Positions 12,553-12,704 of a stretch of DNA of 12,704 nt are shown piece after piece. The translations under genes were made by a program, and so were the position numbers. The notes below the pieces were generated by a model. That model ran no database searches. It had not been told where the DNA came from and saw nothing but the letters and a program-made list of their open reading frames with translations. How positions within the stretch are numbered: the first letter of the stretch is position 1; every line of letters begins with the position of its first letter. The DNA is taken from assembly GCA_015522765.1 (NCBI GenBank), contig WALR01000033.1, positions 1 through 12,704 of the forward strand, written 5' to 3'. The stretch is from Candidatus Woesearchaeota archaeon (GTDB lineage: Archaea; Nanobdellota; Nanobdellia; Woesearchaeales; WALR01).

Positions 12553-12704
12553 ATGGAGATGCAAAAATCTGGAACACCACCAAATGGATTAAATGTTTCT
12601 GCTTTATACCTATTTGAAGTGCCTGAACAATCCACTCCTTCTCCTAACGATACTCCTGCGACGGATGAAACGCTGCGGCAAATAATTAATACTCTGACCA
12701 ATGA
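12553..12704 (+). CDS. Unidentified protein, 5' part only
   Basis: An open frame of 50 codons runs from the ATG at 12553 to the right edge without a stop. The visible protein is polar, rich in Pro, Ser and Thr (GTPPNG, STPSPNDTPATDE), with a short hydrophobic VSALYLFEV around residues 15-23. I recognise no family. The main support is the TATA box at exactly leaderless distance. It is AT-richer than the preceding operon and uses codons such as CGG and TTA that the neighbours use little. A second ATG is two codons in. Confidence 0.55.
   Translation, partial: MEMQKSGTPPNGLNVSALYLFEVPEQSTPSPNDTPATDETLRQIINTLTN

Overview
The window looks like chromosomal DNA of an archaeon, most likely from a DPANN-type lineage, though no marker here fixes the phylum. 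The reasons are an archaeal-type primase small subunit, an archaeal DUF4346-like protein, a UPF0200-like kinase, heavy use of AGG/AGA and ATA codons, and TATA boxes centred about 26 bases before the start codons of several first genes, the layout of leaderless archaeal mRNAs. Genes inside operons instead carry Shine-Dalgarno sequences. Several genes are more typical of bacteria (zwf, nrdR, a membrane spermidine-synthase-like protein).

Region 1 (1-1914, minus strand): a tRNA-Gly(CCC), then glucose-6-phosphate dehydrogenase, then the start of a small zinc-ribbon protein that runs off the left edge. Region 2 (1947-4194, minus strand): a tight four-gene operon of two related helical proteins, a MinD/ParA-type ATPase and a four-helix membrane protein. 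It looks like a spatial-organisation or membrane-positioning module of unknown role. Region 3 (4382-6655, plus strand): a 757-residue membrane protein with an aminopropyltransferase-like SAM domain between two membrane blocks. It faces a small winged-helix-like protein (6683-7090, minus strand).

Region 4 (7249-8850, plus strand): nrdR, a DUF4346-like gene and a primase small-subunit gene overlap one another as one operon, linking a nucleotide-sensing repressor to DNA priming. The primase protein appears to lack the third catalytic aspartate. A 45-residue acidic microprotein (8857-8994, minus strand) shares a 61-base bidirectional promoter with the next operon.

Region 5 (9056-12494, plus strand): a UPF0200/dephospho-CoA-kinase-like P-loop kinase, dCMP deaminase, an N-formylglutamate-amidohydrolase-family protein and a GCS2-family carboxylate-amine ligase lie head to tail. 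The first two suit nucleotide metabolism. The last two form a ligase plus amidohydrolase pair that may make or trim an amide-linked small molecule or peptide. The window ends inside a new gene that begins at 12553.

No gene-free stretch exceeds 300 bases. I saw no CRISPR array, insertion sequence, phage gene or rRNA.
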